A stretch of 64,000 nt of DNA from Granulicella sp. (GTDB lineage Bacteria > Acidobacteriota > Terriglobia > Terriglobales > Acidobacteriaceae), in assembly GCA_003132145.1 (NCBI GenBank), contig PKWU01000039.1:16593-80592 (forward strand). The letters run 5' to 3'. The notes beneath the pieces were generated by a model. It saw only the letters and a list, made by a program, of their open reading frames with translations, did no database searches and was not told the origin of the DNA. How positions within the stretch are numbered: position 1 is the stretch's first letter; each line of letters begins with the position of its first letter. The translations under genes were made by a program, and so were the position numbers. Positions 41,570 to 53,094 of this stretch are shown here, piece by piece.

Positions 41570-43014
41570 AGCGCGCCTCCGATCTTCGCCGCCGCGCCGC
41601 CGACGCGCGCCCCACCGACGTGACCGTAATCGGCGCGGGCGTGGCCGGGCTCGCCGCCTCCGTTGCGCTGGCTGGCGACGGTGCCTCGGTGACGCTGCTG
41701 GAGAAGCGCTCCTTTGTCGGCGGACGCGCCTACTCCTACCCGCATCCCGCGCTGGGCGAGACCATCGACTCGCAGCATGTCGTCCTCGGCTGCTGCACCA
41801 ACTTCACGAATCTGATGGAGCAGGCCGCCGCGCAGTGGTCCATCCGCTGGTACGACGAGCTTTGCTTTCTCGAACCATCGGCCTCGGGCAACCCGCGCCG
41901 CAGTTGGATCAAACCCGGCCGCCTGCTTGCGCCCGCGCACCAGGCCATCAGCTTCCTGCGCGCGCCCATGTTGGACCTGCGAGACAAGGCCGCCATCGCA
42001 TCCGGCCTGGCGCGATTTCTGCGCGGCTATCCCGCAAGCGACGCGGAGAGCTTTGCCTCATGGCTCAAGCGCACCAATCAGACCAGCCGCGCCATCCGCC
42101 ACTTCTGGGAACCCATCGTCTCCGGCGCGTTGAACGATACCGCGGAAAATTGTTCCGTGAAGTACGCGGGCAAGATCTTTCACGAGTCCTTTCTGCGCTC
42201 GCCGCAGGCTGGGCGTCTTGGCATCCCCACCAAGCCGCTCACCGAATTCTTCGAGCCAGTCGTAAAGCTGGCGCGCCGCCTCGGCGTCGATCTGCGCCTG
42301 AACTCCGGCGTCGACGCAATCGCGCGCACACCCGAGGGCCGATGGAAGGTCCGCACCGGCGAAACCGAGTTGGAGACCGGCGCAGTCGTGCTGGCCACCG
42401 ACCTCCGCCAGACCGAGCGTCTGAGCAACACGCTGGCCGGGGCAGGCGCCACTCCCGGCGCGTCGAAGCCCTTCCAGTTTGACCGCTTTGTCTCCGCGCC
42501 CATCACCACCATCCATCTCTGGTACGACCGCGAGGTCGCCGACATCGACCACGCCGTGCTGCTCGACACGCGCATCCAGTGGCTCTTCGCCAAGTCCAGA
42601 ATCCGCGGATGGGAGCCCGAGCGCGGCAGCTACCTGGAGCTTGTCATCAGCGCATCGTGGCCGGAGATCGCCATGACGCGCGAGCATCTCCTCGCCTTGG
42701 CCCTGCGCGAACTTGTACTCTTCTTCCCCGCCGTGCGCCAGGCCCGCCTGCTGAAGTCCGCCGTGCTCAAGGAAGCCCGCGCAACCTTCTCCGTCACGCC
42801 GGGCCTCGACGCCTTCCGCCCGCCGCAGACCACCCCCTACCCGCGCCTCTACGTCGCCGGAGACTGGACCGCAACCGACTGGCCCTCCACCATGGAAGGG
42901 GCCGTCCGCAGCGGACGCCTCGTTGCCGGCGAAGTCGCCGGCGACCGCACCCTCTTCCTCGCCCCCGAAACCCCCGCCTCCGGCCTCATGCGCTTCCTCA
43001 GCCGCAACCAATAG
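41548..43014 (+). CDS. hpnE: Hydroxysqualene dehydroxylase HpnE
   Basis: With ATG 41548 the product has 488 residues. The N-terminal FAD-binding motif is VTVIGAGVAGLAASVALAGDGASVTLLEKRSFVGGRAYS. Conserved parts follow: SQHVVLGCCTNFTNLMEQ, ESFASWLKRTNQ, FWEPIVSGALND and the C-terminal FAD site RLYVAGDWTATDWPSTMEGAVRSG. It reduces hydroxysqualene to squalene and closes the cluster. The start lies inside the end of hpnD (22-bp overlap). The longer track ORF start would be deeper in hpnD. Confidence 0.9.
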   Translation: MEPRDRVKRASDLRRRAADARPTDVTVIGAGVAGLAASVALAGDGASVTLLEKRSFVGGRAYSYPHPALGETIDSQHVVLGCCTNFTNLMEQAAAQWSIRWYDELCFLEPSASGNPRRSWIKPGRLLAPAHQAISFLRAPMLDLRDKAAIASGLARFLRGYPASDAESFASWLKRTNQTSRAIRHFWEPIVSGALNDTAENCSVKYAGKIFHESFLRSPQAGRLGIPTKPLTEFFEPVVKLARRLGVDLRLNSGVDAIARTPEGRWKVRTGETELETGAVVLATDLRQTERLSNTLAGAGATPGASKPFQFDRFVSAPITTIHLWYDREVADIDHAVLLDTRIQWLFAKSRIRGWEPERGSYLELVISASWPEIAMTREHLLALALRELVLFFPAVRQARLLKSAVLKEARATFSVTPGLDAFRPPQTTPYPRLYVAGDWTATDWPSTMEGAVRSGRLVAGEVAGDRTLFLAPETPASGLMRFLSRNQ

Positions 43015-43058
43015 ATACCGCCTTTGTCGGACAAGCGGGAAAGAGGTAGGTTGGAAGG

Positions 43059-44966
43059 ATGAGCGATGTGGAGAAGGTCCTTTTAGAAATCACCCGTGCG
43101 AAGAAGAGCAAGGCTCGGCTGGTGTTGGTGGGTGCATTCGCGGTTGTTCTGGTGGTTTGCCTGACGGCGAGCTATCTGACGCAGGGAGCGATGTCGGGCC
43201 GGCCGCGTCAGAGAGTCCAGCCGGGACTGGTGGACCAGCAGCCGTGGCAGACGGCGTCGGCGTTGTCCGGTCTGGCGGTGTCGGCGGAGGAGAAGCAGTT
43301 TGCGCGGCAGGCGGAGCGCCTGGCGGACCACGAGGTGGACCAGGCGTTTGCAATGGCGTTGCGTCAGGCGGAGATGGAGACAACGGTGCTCACCGGGCCG
43401 GCGCTGGAGATTCAGCAGAAGATGAACGCGCTGGCCGGGCAGGTGAAGGATGACCAGGCGGCGGTGGATGGCCTGAACGCGCAGGTGGAGGCGGCGGCCA
43501 AGCGGGGAGGCGCGGCTGCGGCTGCGCTGGGCGACGAGCTGGATGTGGCGAAGGCGCGCCTACAGCTCGACACCGATGAGATGAATGACGCCAGCGAAGA
43601 CCTGGCGCGGGCGAGCGGCGACAAGCGTGCCCAGATTCAGCAGGAGTTGACGGCACGCGAGACGTCCATGCAGAAGTACGACTCACAGGCCAACAACGCG
43701 GGCGAGCCAGCGGCGATCTCGGTGAAGCGGTATGGAACGCTGGCCGGGCGGATTGGCGGGTGGTTCGATCAACGAAGCCGGCAGGATTCGATCGAGCAGG
43801 CGCAGGCGCAGACGCAGGCGGACGCCGCGTCGTTGACAGCGCAGTACGCGGCGCTGCATGAGCAGTCGACAGCGGCGGCGACGACGATCAGGGATGAGAA
43901 TGCGGGCGCGGCGGCCAACGGCGCTGCGCAGTCGAATGCAGCGGTGGGCGGCTCCGACGCGAAGGGCAAGCTGGCGAGAATGGCGCACGTGCATGAACTG
44001 GCACAGATCCACTCGATTCTGGAAGACAGGCTGGACACGGACAAGCAGCTCTCCGCGGTGTATGCGAAGTGGATTGCGCAGGTCGACTCGCAGCACCGGA
44101 TTGTGCTGCACCTGGTCCTGCAGTCGATGGCGGGAATTGCGGCGCTGCTGCTGGGTGCGGTGCTGGTGTGGTGGCTGGTGCAGGCCTTGCTGGACCGCGC
44201 CGTGGACCGCGCCGTTGTGGACGCGCGAAGCATACATACATTGCGCACGGTTGCCAGCCTGGCTATCGAGGGGGTGACGCTGGTGCTGGTGCTGCTGTTC
44301 GTCTTCGGCGCGCCCAGCCAGATGCCGACCATCCTGGGACTGTGTGTGGCGGGACTGACGGTGGTCTTTCAAAACTTCATCCTGGCGTTCTTCGGCTGGT
44401 TTGTGCTGATGGGCCGCAATGGGGTCCGCGAGGGCGACTGGGTGGAGATCAACGGCGTGGCAGGCGAGGTCGTCGATGTCGGGCTCTTCCGCACCACGCT
44501 GCTGGAGACGGGCAACGGAACGGACAAGGGACATCCGACCGGGCGGCGGGCCAGGTTCCTCAACAGCTTTGCGGTGACCGGCCAGTTCTTCAACTTCTCC
44601 ACCACCGGCCAGTGGATGTGGGACGAGATCAGCGTGAATGTGCCGCCGGGCGAGGGTTCGTACCAGACCATCGAGGCGATCCACAAGGCAGTGGTGCAGC
44701 AGACGGAGAAGGACGCGACGCTGGCGGAGAAGGAGTGGCAGGGCGTCTCCAGGCAGCATGTGCTGGGACAGATGTCAGCCGCGCCGTTGGTGAACCTGCG
44801 CCCGGCAGCTTCTGGCATCGACATCCTGGTACGCTATGTGACGCGCGCCAAAGACCGCTTCGAGATGCGCAACAAGCTGTACCAGACCGTAATCGAGCTG
44901 CTGCATAAGCCGGCGGGCACGGCAGCGGACGCGGACGCGGCAGCGGCGGGCGCGGCGGGCGCGTAA
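43059..44966 (+). CDS. Mechanosensitive ion channel protein (MscS family) with long N-terminal coiled coil
   Basis: 635 residues. A membrane segment at residues 20-40 (VLVGAFAVVLVVCLTASYL) is followed by about 260 residues of Ala/Gln-rich coiled coil (EIQQKMNALAGQVKDDQAAVDGLNAQVE, QDSIEQAQAQTQADAASLTAQ). Three more membrane segments come next, then the MscS core: VVFQNFILAFFGWFVLMGRNGVREGDWVEINGVAGEVVDVGLFRTTLLE. The C-terminus is the cytoplasmic beta/alpha part. It likely opens under membrane tension, and the coiled coil probably reaches into the periplasm. The spacing to hpnE (44 nt) allows read-through. SD-like TTGGAAGG precedes the ATG. Confidence 0.85.
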   Translation: MSDVEKVLLEITRAKKSKARLVLVGAFAVVLVVCLTASYLTQGAMSGRPRQRVQPGLVDQQPWQTASALSGLAVSAEEKQFARQAERLADHEVDQAFAMALRQAEMETTVLTGPALEIQQKMNALAGQVKDDQAAVDGLNAQVEAAAKRGGAAAAALGDELDVAKARLQLDTDEMNDASEDLARASGDKRAQIQQELTARETSMQKYDSQANNAGEPAAISVKRYGTLAGRIGGWFDQRSRQDSIEQAQAQTQADAASLTAQYAALHEQSTAAATTIRDENAGAAANGAAQSNAAVGGSDAKGKLARMAHVHELAQIHSILEDRLDTDKQLSAVYAKWIAQVDSQHRIVLHLVLQSMAGIAALLLGAVLVWWLVQALLDRAVDRAVVDARSIHTLRTVASLAIEGVTLVLVLLFVFGAPSQMPTILGLCVAGLTVVFQNFILAFFGWFVLMGRNGVREGDWVEINGVAGEVVDVGLFRTTLLETGNGTDKGHPTGRRARFLNSFAVTGQFFNFSTTGQWMWDEISVNVPPGEGSYQTIEAIHKAVVQQTEKDATLAEKEWQGVSRQHVLGQMSAAPLVNLRPAASGIDILVRYVTRAKDRFEMRNKLYQTVIELLHKPAGTAADADAAAAGAAGA

Positions 44967-45031
44967 GTGCAGAAATAGGGAGAAGCAACTGGTTTGCAAC
45001 CGGCTGGCCCTCCATCATGGAGAGCGCGCCG

Positions 45032-45184
45032 CGCGAATGGGCCTACGCAAAGCACTGGACCGGCTCCGAGCAACGCGATGCCAGCCTCTGACCATGGACC
45101 GACGACTACAACCACCACCGGCCCCATGGTAGCCTCAGCTACATGCCGCCCATCAGCCGCTCCCAGGCCGGTACAACGTCTTGA
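45032..45184 (+). mobile_element. Remnant of an IS481-type transposase (C-terminal end, internal stop)
   Basis: In one frame the sequence reads REWAYAKHWTGSEQRDASL, TGA (45089-45091), then PWTDDYNHHRPHGSLSYMPP ISR and a terminal TGA. REWAYA and the YNHHRPHGSL block are the hallmark C-terminal end of IS481-family integrase-core transposases. Nothing upstream continues the domain, and no inverted repeats were found. It is a decayed fragment. Confidence 0.75.
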
Positions 45185-45241
45185 CTTCTACAGGCACCCA
45201 CCTGGACAGTGGAAGCTTCAAGGTGTCAATCCCGCATTAAT

Positions 45242-46183
45242 TTATTGTCCATCCCCATGGGCTACTGGAGACATTTTGCGCACGACATTAGTCATTGCTG
45301 CAACCATGGAACCCACGTCGCTGATATTCAAAGGTAAAACGAGGGTATTGCCCGCTTTTGCAAGCTTTCCAAACTCGGGGATGTACTGTTCGGCAACTCG
45401 AAGCTGCACAGCCTCAAACCCACCAGGGCTTTTAATAGAGTTTGCAACTAGCTGGATCCCCTCAGCAGTTGCTTGGGCGACTGCAAGAATTGCGGCGGCT
45501 TGACCTTCAGCTTGGTTAATCTGCTGTTGTTTATATCCTTCAGATGCCTTGATGACTTTCTGCTTATCGCCTTCGGCAGCGTTGATAACAGAATCACGTA
45601 CGCCTTCGGACTGGAGTATTACAGCACGTTTCTCGCGTTCCGCTCGCATCTGCTTTTCCATTGCCGCCAACACATCCTGAGGCGGCATGATGTTTTTAAT
45701 CTCGTACCGCAATACCTTCACGCCCCATGCTTCCGACGCCTTGTCCAGTTCCGTTACAACTGCGATGTTAATATGCGTTCTCTCCTCGAACGTTCGATCC
45801 AGTTCAATCTTTCCGATTTCACTTCGTAGCGTCGTCTGGGCAAGCTGCGTTATAGCAAATTCGAAACTGGCAATTCCATACGATGCATTCTTGGGATCGA
45901 AAATCTTGAAATACAGGATGCCATCGACCTTAACTTGTACATTATCGCGAGTGATGCAGATCTGTTCCGGAATTTCCATAGCTCGTTCTTTAAGTGTTTG
46001 CCGGTAACGAATAACATCCATAAAAGGCAACAAAATGCAGAAACCCGCGCCCAGCGTGGAGTGGTATTTGCCCAAACGTTCAACAACATACGCACTTTGT
46101 TGTGGAACAACTACAGCCGTCTTGGAAAGCAGGATAAGTACGAAGACGGCAGAGATTAGAGCGATGACTAAAAGAATGGGCAT
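45242..46183 (-). CDS. SPFH/stomatin-like membrane protein
   Basis: The start at ATG 46183 (MPILLVIALI) has an AGGAGG site overlapping the upstream stop and gives 313 residues. An N-terminal membrane anchor (LLVIALISAVFVLILLS) is followed by the SPFH domain: VVPQQSAYVVERLGKYHSTLGAGFCILLPFMDVIRYRQTLKERAMEIPEQICITRDNVQVKVDG and LRSEIGKIELDRTFEER. A coiled-coil tail follows (MEKQMRAEREKRAVILQSEGVRDS), ending in a conserved oligomerisation region. It resembles QmcA/stomatin-like proteins that pair with NfeD. The GC is about 48% by hand count of 60 nt, lower than its neighbours. Confidence 0.9.
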   Translation of the reverse strand: MPILLVIALISAVFVLILLSKTAVVVPQQSAYVVERLGKYHSTLGAGFCILLPFMDVIRYRQTLKERAMEIPEQICITRDNVQVKVDGILYFKIFDPKNASYGIASFEFAITQLAQTTLRSEIGKIELDRTFEERTHINIAVVTELDKASEAWGVKVLRYEIKNIMPPQDVLAAMEKQMRAEREKRAVILQSEGVRDSVINAAEGDKQKVIKASEGYKQQQINQAEGQAAAILAVAQATAEGIQLVANSIKSPGGFEAVQLRVAEQYIPEFGKLAKAGNTLVLPLNISDVGSMVAAMTNVVRKMSPVAHGDGQ

Positions 46184-46190
46184 ACTCCTC

Positions 46191-46670
46191 CTAAGAAGTA
46201 GCTGAATTCGGTTCAACTGCATCTGCGTTAGAGTTTACAGAGAGCGGGCAAACCTCCAGAGCAATACCGATACTGCGCACAACCCGACATCGCTGACCCA
46301 TTACCAAATCGCTGGGGCCAAGGTTGCGAGCGCTCCAAGTGGTGCCTCTCATTTGTACCTGTCCCTTGGTATCTAGAGAAATATTTTCAGCCGCTATCGC
46401 AATCTGACCACTGAGGTCGTCAATATCCGGCAAGCTAGAATGTGGCCTGAATCTTTGGACTAATTTGGGACGGAATAGGATGGCGGAAGTGAGCGATATG
46501 CTTGAAAATAGCAGCCACTGCAACCACGCCGGACCGCCTAAACCAAGTCCAGCTATAGCACCGATAATAATAGCGGTGCCTCCGAAGAATACAAAGTAAA
46601 AGCCGCCTGCTCCCGACAACTCAATAACAAGCAAGACAAAGCCGAGTATTACCCATATCCACCAATCCAC
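46191..46670 (-). CDS. NfeD family protein (short form)
   Basis: 159 residues. Three N-terminal membrane segments (WIWVILGFVLLVIELSGAGG, FFGGTAIIIGAIAGLGLGG, WLQWLLFSSISLTSAILF) precede an OB-fold (LSGQIAIAAENISLDTKGQVQMRGTTWSARNL). It lacks the ClpP-like protease part found in the long NfeD at 24845. Short NfeD proteins are almost always next to a stomatin, as here (7 bp between the genes), and are thought to shape its assembly in membrane microdomains. Confidence 0.88.
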   Translation of the reverse strand: MDWWIWVILGFVLLVIELSGAGGFYFVFFGGTAIIIGAIAGLGLGGPAWLQWLLFSSISLTSAILFRPKLVQRFRPHSSLPDIDDLSGQIAIAAENISLDTKGQVQMRGTTWSARNLGPSDLVMGQRCRVVRSIGIALEVCPLSVNSNADAVEPNSATS

Positions 46671-46850
46671 TTTTCACCTGACCTTGTAAAACGAGATAGC
46701 AATATTCGTGAAGAGGCTCAACGGTGCCTACCATACGATTCATCTGAGATGATTTGGATAATTCGATGTGCCACGAAGTCTATATCCTTCTTTCTACTAT
46801 GTAAAGGTTTAAGCAAAGCGTTTTTTTAGACAGATCCAAGGCCGGGTGCG

Positions 46851-46874
46851 CCAGGTCTCGATTTTGAGACCTGG
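46851..46874. repeat. CCAGGTCTC...GAGACCTGG palindrome
   Basis: A 9-bp perfect stem, CCAGGTCTC / GAGACCTGG, has the loop GATTTT. It is preceded by GGGTGCG. Only one copy was found in the window. Its position beside the GTGCCCCAT repeat suggests a member of the same mosaic repeat population. Confidence 0.6.
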
Positions 46875-46898
46875 GATCGCTGACATCAGCCTCTCCGC

Positions 46899-46948
46899 GT
46901 GCCCCATTTATGCGCGTTGTTTGCGCCTGGGTGGGGTCGATGGGTGGG
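46899..46948 (+). repeat. GTGCCCCAT...GATGGGTGGG repeat, diverged copy
   Basis: The outer ends match the queG and DegT insertions (GTGCCCCAT and GATGGGTGGG). The centre has GCGC-TTGTTT-GCGC arms. It lies in the atpC 3' flank. Confidence 0.5.
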
Positions 46949-46987
46949 CATTCGCGCAGCGAACCCCTCCCGCCCAAACTCGTCGAG

Positions 46988-47422
46988 TTACGCGCTCTCG
47001 CCCTTGGCCGAGGCCAGCTTTTCTTCTGCCTGGCGTGTCATGGCGTTGGCGTAGTCGTACTTCGCGGCGTCGTCGCCTGCCTCCTGCCACATCTTCTCGC
47101 CCAGCGCCAGTTCCTGTTGGGCTTCGGCTGTGTCGATCTCGCTGGGAAGCACCGCCGTCTCGGCCAGAATCGTCACCCGCTCGGGAAGCACCTCGACGAA
47201 TCCCCACGCGACGAAGAACTTCTGGTCGCCCGAGGTGCCGCCGTGCAGCCGCACCTCGCCCGCGCCTAGCTCCGCCAGCAGCGGCGCAGCGCCGTACAGC
47301 GCCTCCAGATAGCCGGAGCTCGACGGCAGCTCCACCGACTCCGCCGTGGCGTCCAGCAGCAGCCGGTCCGGGCTCACCAGCCGTACCGCCAACAACCCCG
47401 AATTTGCAACCGCCTCAGCCAT
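46988..47422 (-). CDS. atpC: ATP synthase F1 epsilon subunit
   Basis: With ATG 47422 the product has 144 residues. The longer track start reads through a heptamer array. The beta-sandwich region reads LAVRLVSPDRLLLDATAESVELPSSSGYLEALYGAAPLLAELGAGEVRL, and the C-terminal helical hairpin AEAQQELALGEKMWQEAGDDAAKYDYANAMTRQAEEKL. It closes the F1 operon and regulates rotation of the gamma-epsilon-c rotor. 45 bp separate it from atpD. Confidence 0.9.
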   Translation of the reverse strand: MAEAVANSGLLAVRLVSPDRLLLDATAESVELPSSSGYLEALYGAAPLLAELGAGEVRLHGGTSGDQKFFVAWGFVEVLPERVTILAETAVLPSEIDTAEAQQELALGEKMWQEAGDDAAKYDYANAMTRQAEEKLASAKGESA

Positions 47423-47431
47423 CTCGTCCTT

Positions 47432-47466
47432 CAACTGACAACCTGCAACTGACAACCTGCAACTGT
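47432..47466 (-). repeat. Heptamer array (5 units) in the atpD-atpC spacer
   Basis: On the plus strand CAACTGA and CAACCTG alternate (CAACTGA CAACCTG CAACTGA CAACCTG CAACTGT). The array fills almost the whole gap between the atpD stop and the atpC start. An almost identical array follows hflX at 53936. Confidence 0.85.
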
Positions 47467-47467
47467 A

Positions 47468-48943
<1,476 letters not shown>

Positions 48944-48977
48944 CTACGCGAAGCAAAATTCAAGCCACTGCACGAAC

Positions 48978-50069
48978 TCATAGCGCCGCAGCGCCGCTTA
49001 CAATCTCAATAATTTCCTTGGTAATCGCCGCCTGACGCAGGCGGTTCATGGTCAAGCTCAAGCTGTCGATCAGGTCCTCTGCGTTCTTGCTCGCCGCGTC
49101 GGTCGCCGTCATGCGCGCCGCATGTTCCGCCGCCGCCGATTCCAGCAGCGCATGAAATATCTGCGTGGTCACATACTGCGGCATCAGGTTGCGGAACAAC
49201 TGTTCCGGCGGCTGGTCGTAGATGTAGTCCACCTCGGCGGTGCCGAACTTCTTCGCCTCCGACTCGGCGGCCGCGTCGTCCGCCGCGAAGACCGAGACGC
49301 CGGAGGACTGCGCAGCGCGCGCCGCCGCCTCCCTCTGTTCTTCGGTCATCTCTTCGGCCGCGGTAATCTCCTGCGCGCCCAGCTTGCGGATCGGCAACAG
49401 CTTCTCCACCACCAGGCGCTGCGAGATCACGCTCTTGAACTCGTTGTAGACGATGTAGACCGAATCGATCTCCGCCCGCTCGTAACGCTCGACGATGGAG
49501 TTGACCATCCGCAGCACATCGTTATAGTCCACCCTCAGCAACAGCCCCGCGTGCTCCGCCGCCACCTCGACCGGCTGCGCGCGATGCCGCACCGTTTCGT
49601 AGTGGGTCGAGAGGTCGTTGTCGTAGTGCTGCTCGGTCGTCTCGTAGTTTGCCGCAGCCACCTTCTTCTTGTAGAGCGCGATCGCCTTCTTGCCCACCGG
49701 TTCCAGGTCGACGGTCTGGCCCAGAGCGCGCCGCTCGTCGATAAACCGCTGCGCCGCCTTGCCGATGTTCGCGTTGAACGCCCCGGCAAATCCCTTGTCG
49801 CCCGCGACCACAATCGCAAGCACGTTCTTCTCCGCGCGCTCGATCAGCAGCGGGTGCAGAATCTCGCCCGTCTGCTCGTTGTAGAGGTCCGTCCGCCGCA
49901 CCAGCGACACCAGCACATTGGCCAGCATCCGCGCGTATGGTCGCGCCTTCATCGCGCGGTCCTGCGCCCGGCGCAGCTTGGCCGCCGACACCATCTTCAT
50001 GGCCTTGGTGATCTGCCGCGTGTTCTTCACACTGCGGATGCGGCGCCGAAGATCGAGTACATTCGCCAT
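48978..50069 (-). CDS. atpG: ATP synthase F1 gamma subunit, with insertions
   Basis: 363 residues, against about 290 in most bacteria. The terminal helices that form the rotor axle are conserved: ANVLDLRRRIRSVKNTRQITKAMKMVSAAKLRRAQ at the start, and NAEDLIDSLSLTMNRLRQAAITKEIIEIVSGAAAL at the end. The extra length is in the central domain, around TTEQHYDNDLSTHYETVRHRAQP and around TEEQREAAARAAQSSGVSVFAADDAAAESEAKKFG. No cysteines mark a chloroplast-like redox switch. It starts 3 bp after the atpA stop. Confidence 0.95.
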   Translation of the reverse strand: MANVLDLRRRIRSVKNTRQITKAMKMVSAAKLRRAQDRAMKARPYARMLANVLVSLVRRTDLYNEQTGEILHPLLIERAEKNVLAIVVAGDKGFAGAFNANIGKAAQRFIDERRALGQTVDLEPVGKKAIALYKKKVAAANYETTEQHYDNDLSTHYETVRHRAQPVEVAAEHAGLLLRVDYNDVLRMVNSIVERYERAEIDSVYIVYNEFKSVISQRLVVEKLLPIRKLGAQEITAAEEMTEEQREAAARAAQSSGVSVFAADDAAAESEAKKFGTAEVDYIYDQPPEQLFRNLMPQYVTTQIFHALLESAAAEHAARMTATDAASKNAEDLIDSLSLTMNRLRQAAITKEIIEIVSGAAAL

Positions 50070-50072
50070 GGT

Positions 50073-51719
<1,647 letters not shown>

Positions 51720-51808
51720 CTAGCCCTCAATCCAGCCCTGAATCTGCTTTCAATCTCAACTAAATCCTGCGTCCTGAAAACTACGTTCAGCCCATCCAAC
51801 TCTGCGAC

Positions 51809-52348
51809 CTATGCGTTCACCAGCCTCTGCTTGAGCTGCTGCAACTGGGCGCGCAGCGATCCATCGTAGACCGTCGATCCAATCTCCACCACGGCCCCGC
51901 CCAGCAGCGTGGCATCTTCCGCGTACCGTGCGCGTACGCGCGCTCCGGCCAGCTTTGCGATCTGCGCCTCCAGTTGTGCGCGGTCCTCCGCGTTCAGCGG
52001 ACGCGCGCTGGTGATCCGAGCCTCGGTCGCGCCCGCATGCTCGTCCACCACCTGCTTGTACTCGTTGAGTATCTCGTCCAGCTCAGCTAGGCGATGGTGC
52101 TCCAGAATCACCGCGATAAAGTTGCGCACCTGGGGGAACATCGCGATGCGTCCCGCAATCCCGTCCAGCACCTTCAACTTCCCTGTCATTTCTATCGACG
52201 GGTTCTCCAGCACCTCGCGCAGCACGCTGCTCTCTGCCAGGGTCTGCGCAAAATCGTGCATCTGCTGCTGGGCCGCGCCTGCATCCAGACGCGCCGACTC
52301 CGCAACCTCGGCGAAGGCGCGCGCGTAGCGTGGTGCGGAGCTGGCCAT
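51809..52348 (-). CDS. atpH: ATP synthase F1 delta subunit
   Basis: 179 residues. N-terminal RYARAFAEVAESARLDAGAAQQQMHDFAQTLAES, middle NFIAVILEHHRLAELDEILNEYKQVVDEHAG, and C-terminal GGAVVEIGSTVYDGSLRAQLQQLKQRL are typical of OSCP/delta. It joins F1 to the peripheral stalk. The ATG shares one base with the atpF stop (TGATG), suggesting coupled translation. A 95-bp gap without features follows before atpA. Confidence 0.92.
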   Translation of the reverse strand: MASSAPRYARAFAEVAESARLDAGAAQQQMHDFAQTLAESSVLREVLENPSIEMTGKLKVLDGIAGRIAMFPQVRNFIAVILEHHRLAELDEILNEYKQVVDEHAGATEARITSARPLNAEDRAQLEAQIAKLAGARVRARYAEDATLLGGAVVEIGSTVYDGSLRAQLQQLKQRLVNA

Positions 52349-53094
52349 CAGTTCTGTCCCTTCTTCGGCTCGCCGCCCGTCAGCCGCTCGGCGAAGCCCT
52401 GCACCAGCAGACGGTCCGTCTCCGCCGTGACCGCCAGCTTGTGCGCCGCCTGTTCGATCGCAAGTCCAGCCGCGTACTGCTGTAGTTTCTTCTGCGCATG
52501 GCCGGTCGCGGCCGTAATCTCCTGCTCCGCGGCCGCCAGAATCTTCTTCTTCTCGTCATCGACCGTCGCCTTGATGCGTTGCTCTTCGCTCGCCGAATCC
52601 TTCTCCGCCAACTCACGCATCGCGGCAATCTCGCCGTCCAGCTTGCCCAGCCGCTCTTCCACGCCGCTCAGCCGCTCGCGCGCCTCTTCGGTCGCTGTCC
52701 GCGCGTCCACCAAATTCTTCTGGATCGTTGTATTCCGCTCGCGAATGATCTTCGGCAGTAACTTCACCAGCAGCCACGCGATCCCGACCGCCAGCAGCAC
52801 GAAGTTCCCAACCACCGACAAATTCGAGACCATGTCGGTGCTGATGCCCAACTTCTTGCCCAGCCAGACCACGGAGGGAGACTTGAGATACTGGTCGTCC
52901 TCGTTCTGCTCCTGCTGGTTCTTCTCCGGCGTACTCGCGGCCTTCTCCGGCCTATTCGCAGCCGCAGCAGTCTCCTGCCGCGAAGCCTCCGCTGCCTGCG
53001 CCCGCACCCGTGTCTCACGCAGATGCAAACCAATCCCCAGCACCAACGCCAGCGTCAATCCGCCCAGCACACTCCGCCGAAACAAACTTTTCAC
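52348..53094 (-). CDS. atpF: ATP synthase subunit b with N-terminal extension
   Basis: With GTG 53094, overlapping the upstream stop (GTGA), the product has 248 residues, against about 160 in most species. The first 90 residues are a signal-like hydrophobic stretch (LGGLTLALVLGIGLHL) and a polar linker rich in Glu and Gln. The normal membrane segment VGNFVLLAVGIAWLLVKLLP and the long stalk helix (ARTATEEARERLSGVEERLGKLDGEI) follow. The signal-like start could add a second membrane span or be cleaved. Confidence 0.9.
   Translation of the reverse strand: MKSLFRRSVLGGLTLALVLGIGLHLRETRVRAQAAEASRQETAAAANRPEKAASTPEKNQQEQNEDDQYLKSPSVVWLGKKLGISTDMVSNLSVVGNFVLLAVGIAWLLVKLLPKIIRERNTTIQKNLVDARTATEEARERLSGVEERLGKLDGEIAAMRELAEKDSASEEQRIKATVDDEKKKILAAAEQEITAATGHAQKKLQQYAAGLAIEQAAHKLAVTAETDRLLVQGFAERLTGGEPKKGQN

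Larger units (their letters stand above)
46671..46987. other. Intergenic region between atpC and nfeD
   Basis: About 320 bp without a credible gene. The half next to nfeD is AT-rich and probably holds its promoter. A run of seven T lies at 46821-46827. The half next to atpC carries two palindromic repeats listed separately. The 65-codon minus ORF here lacks coding character. Confidence 0.6.

Noticed and set aside
45032-45184. Intact insertion sequence
   Set aside because: Only about 50 codons of the transposase end remain, with an internal stop, and no terminal repeats or target duplication were seen.
46780-46977. 65-codon minus ORF upstream of atpC
   Set aside because: It runs through two palindromic repeats and an AT-rich promoter region and has no coding character.
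49600-49640. Chloroplast-like redox switch in the atpG insertion
   Set aside because: The inserted segments contain no cysteine pair.
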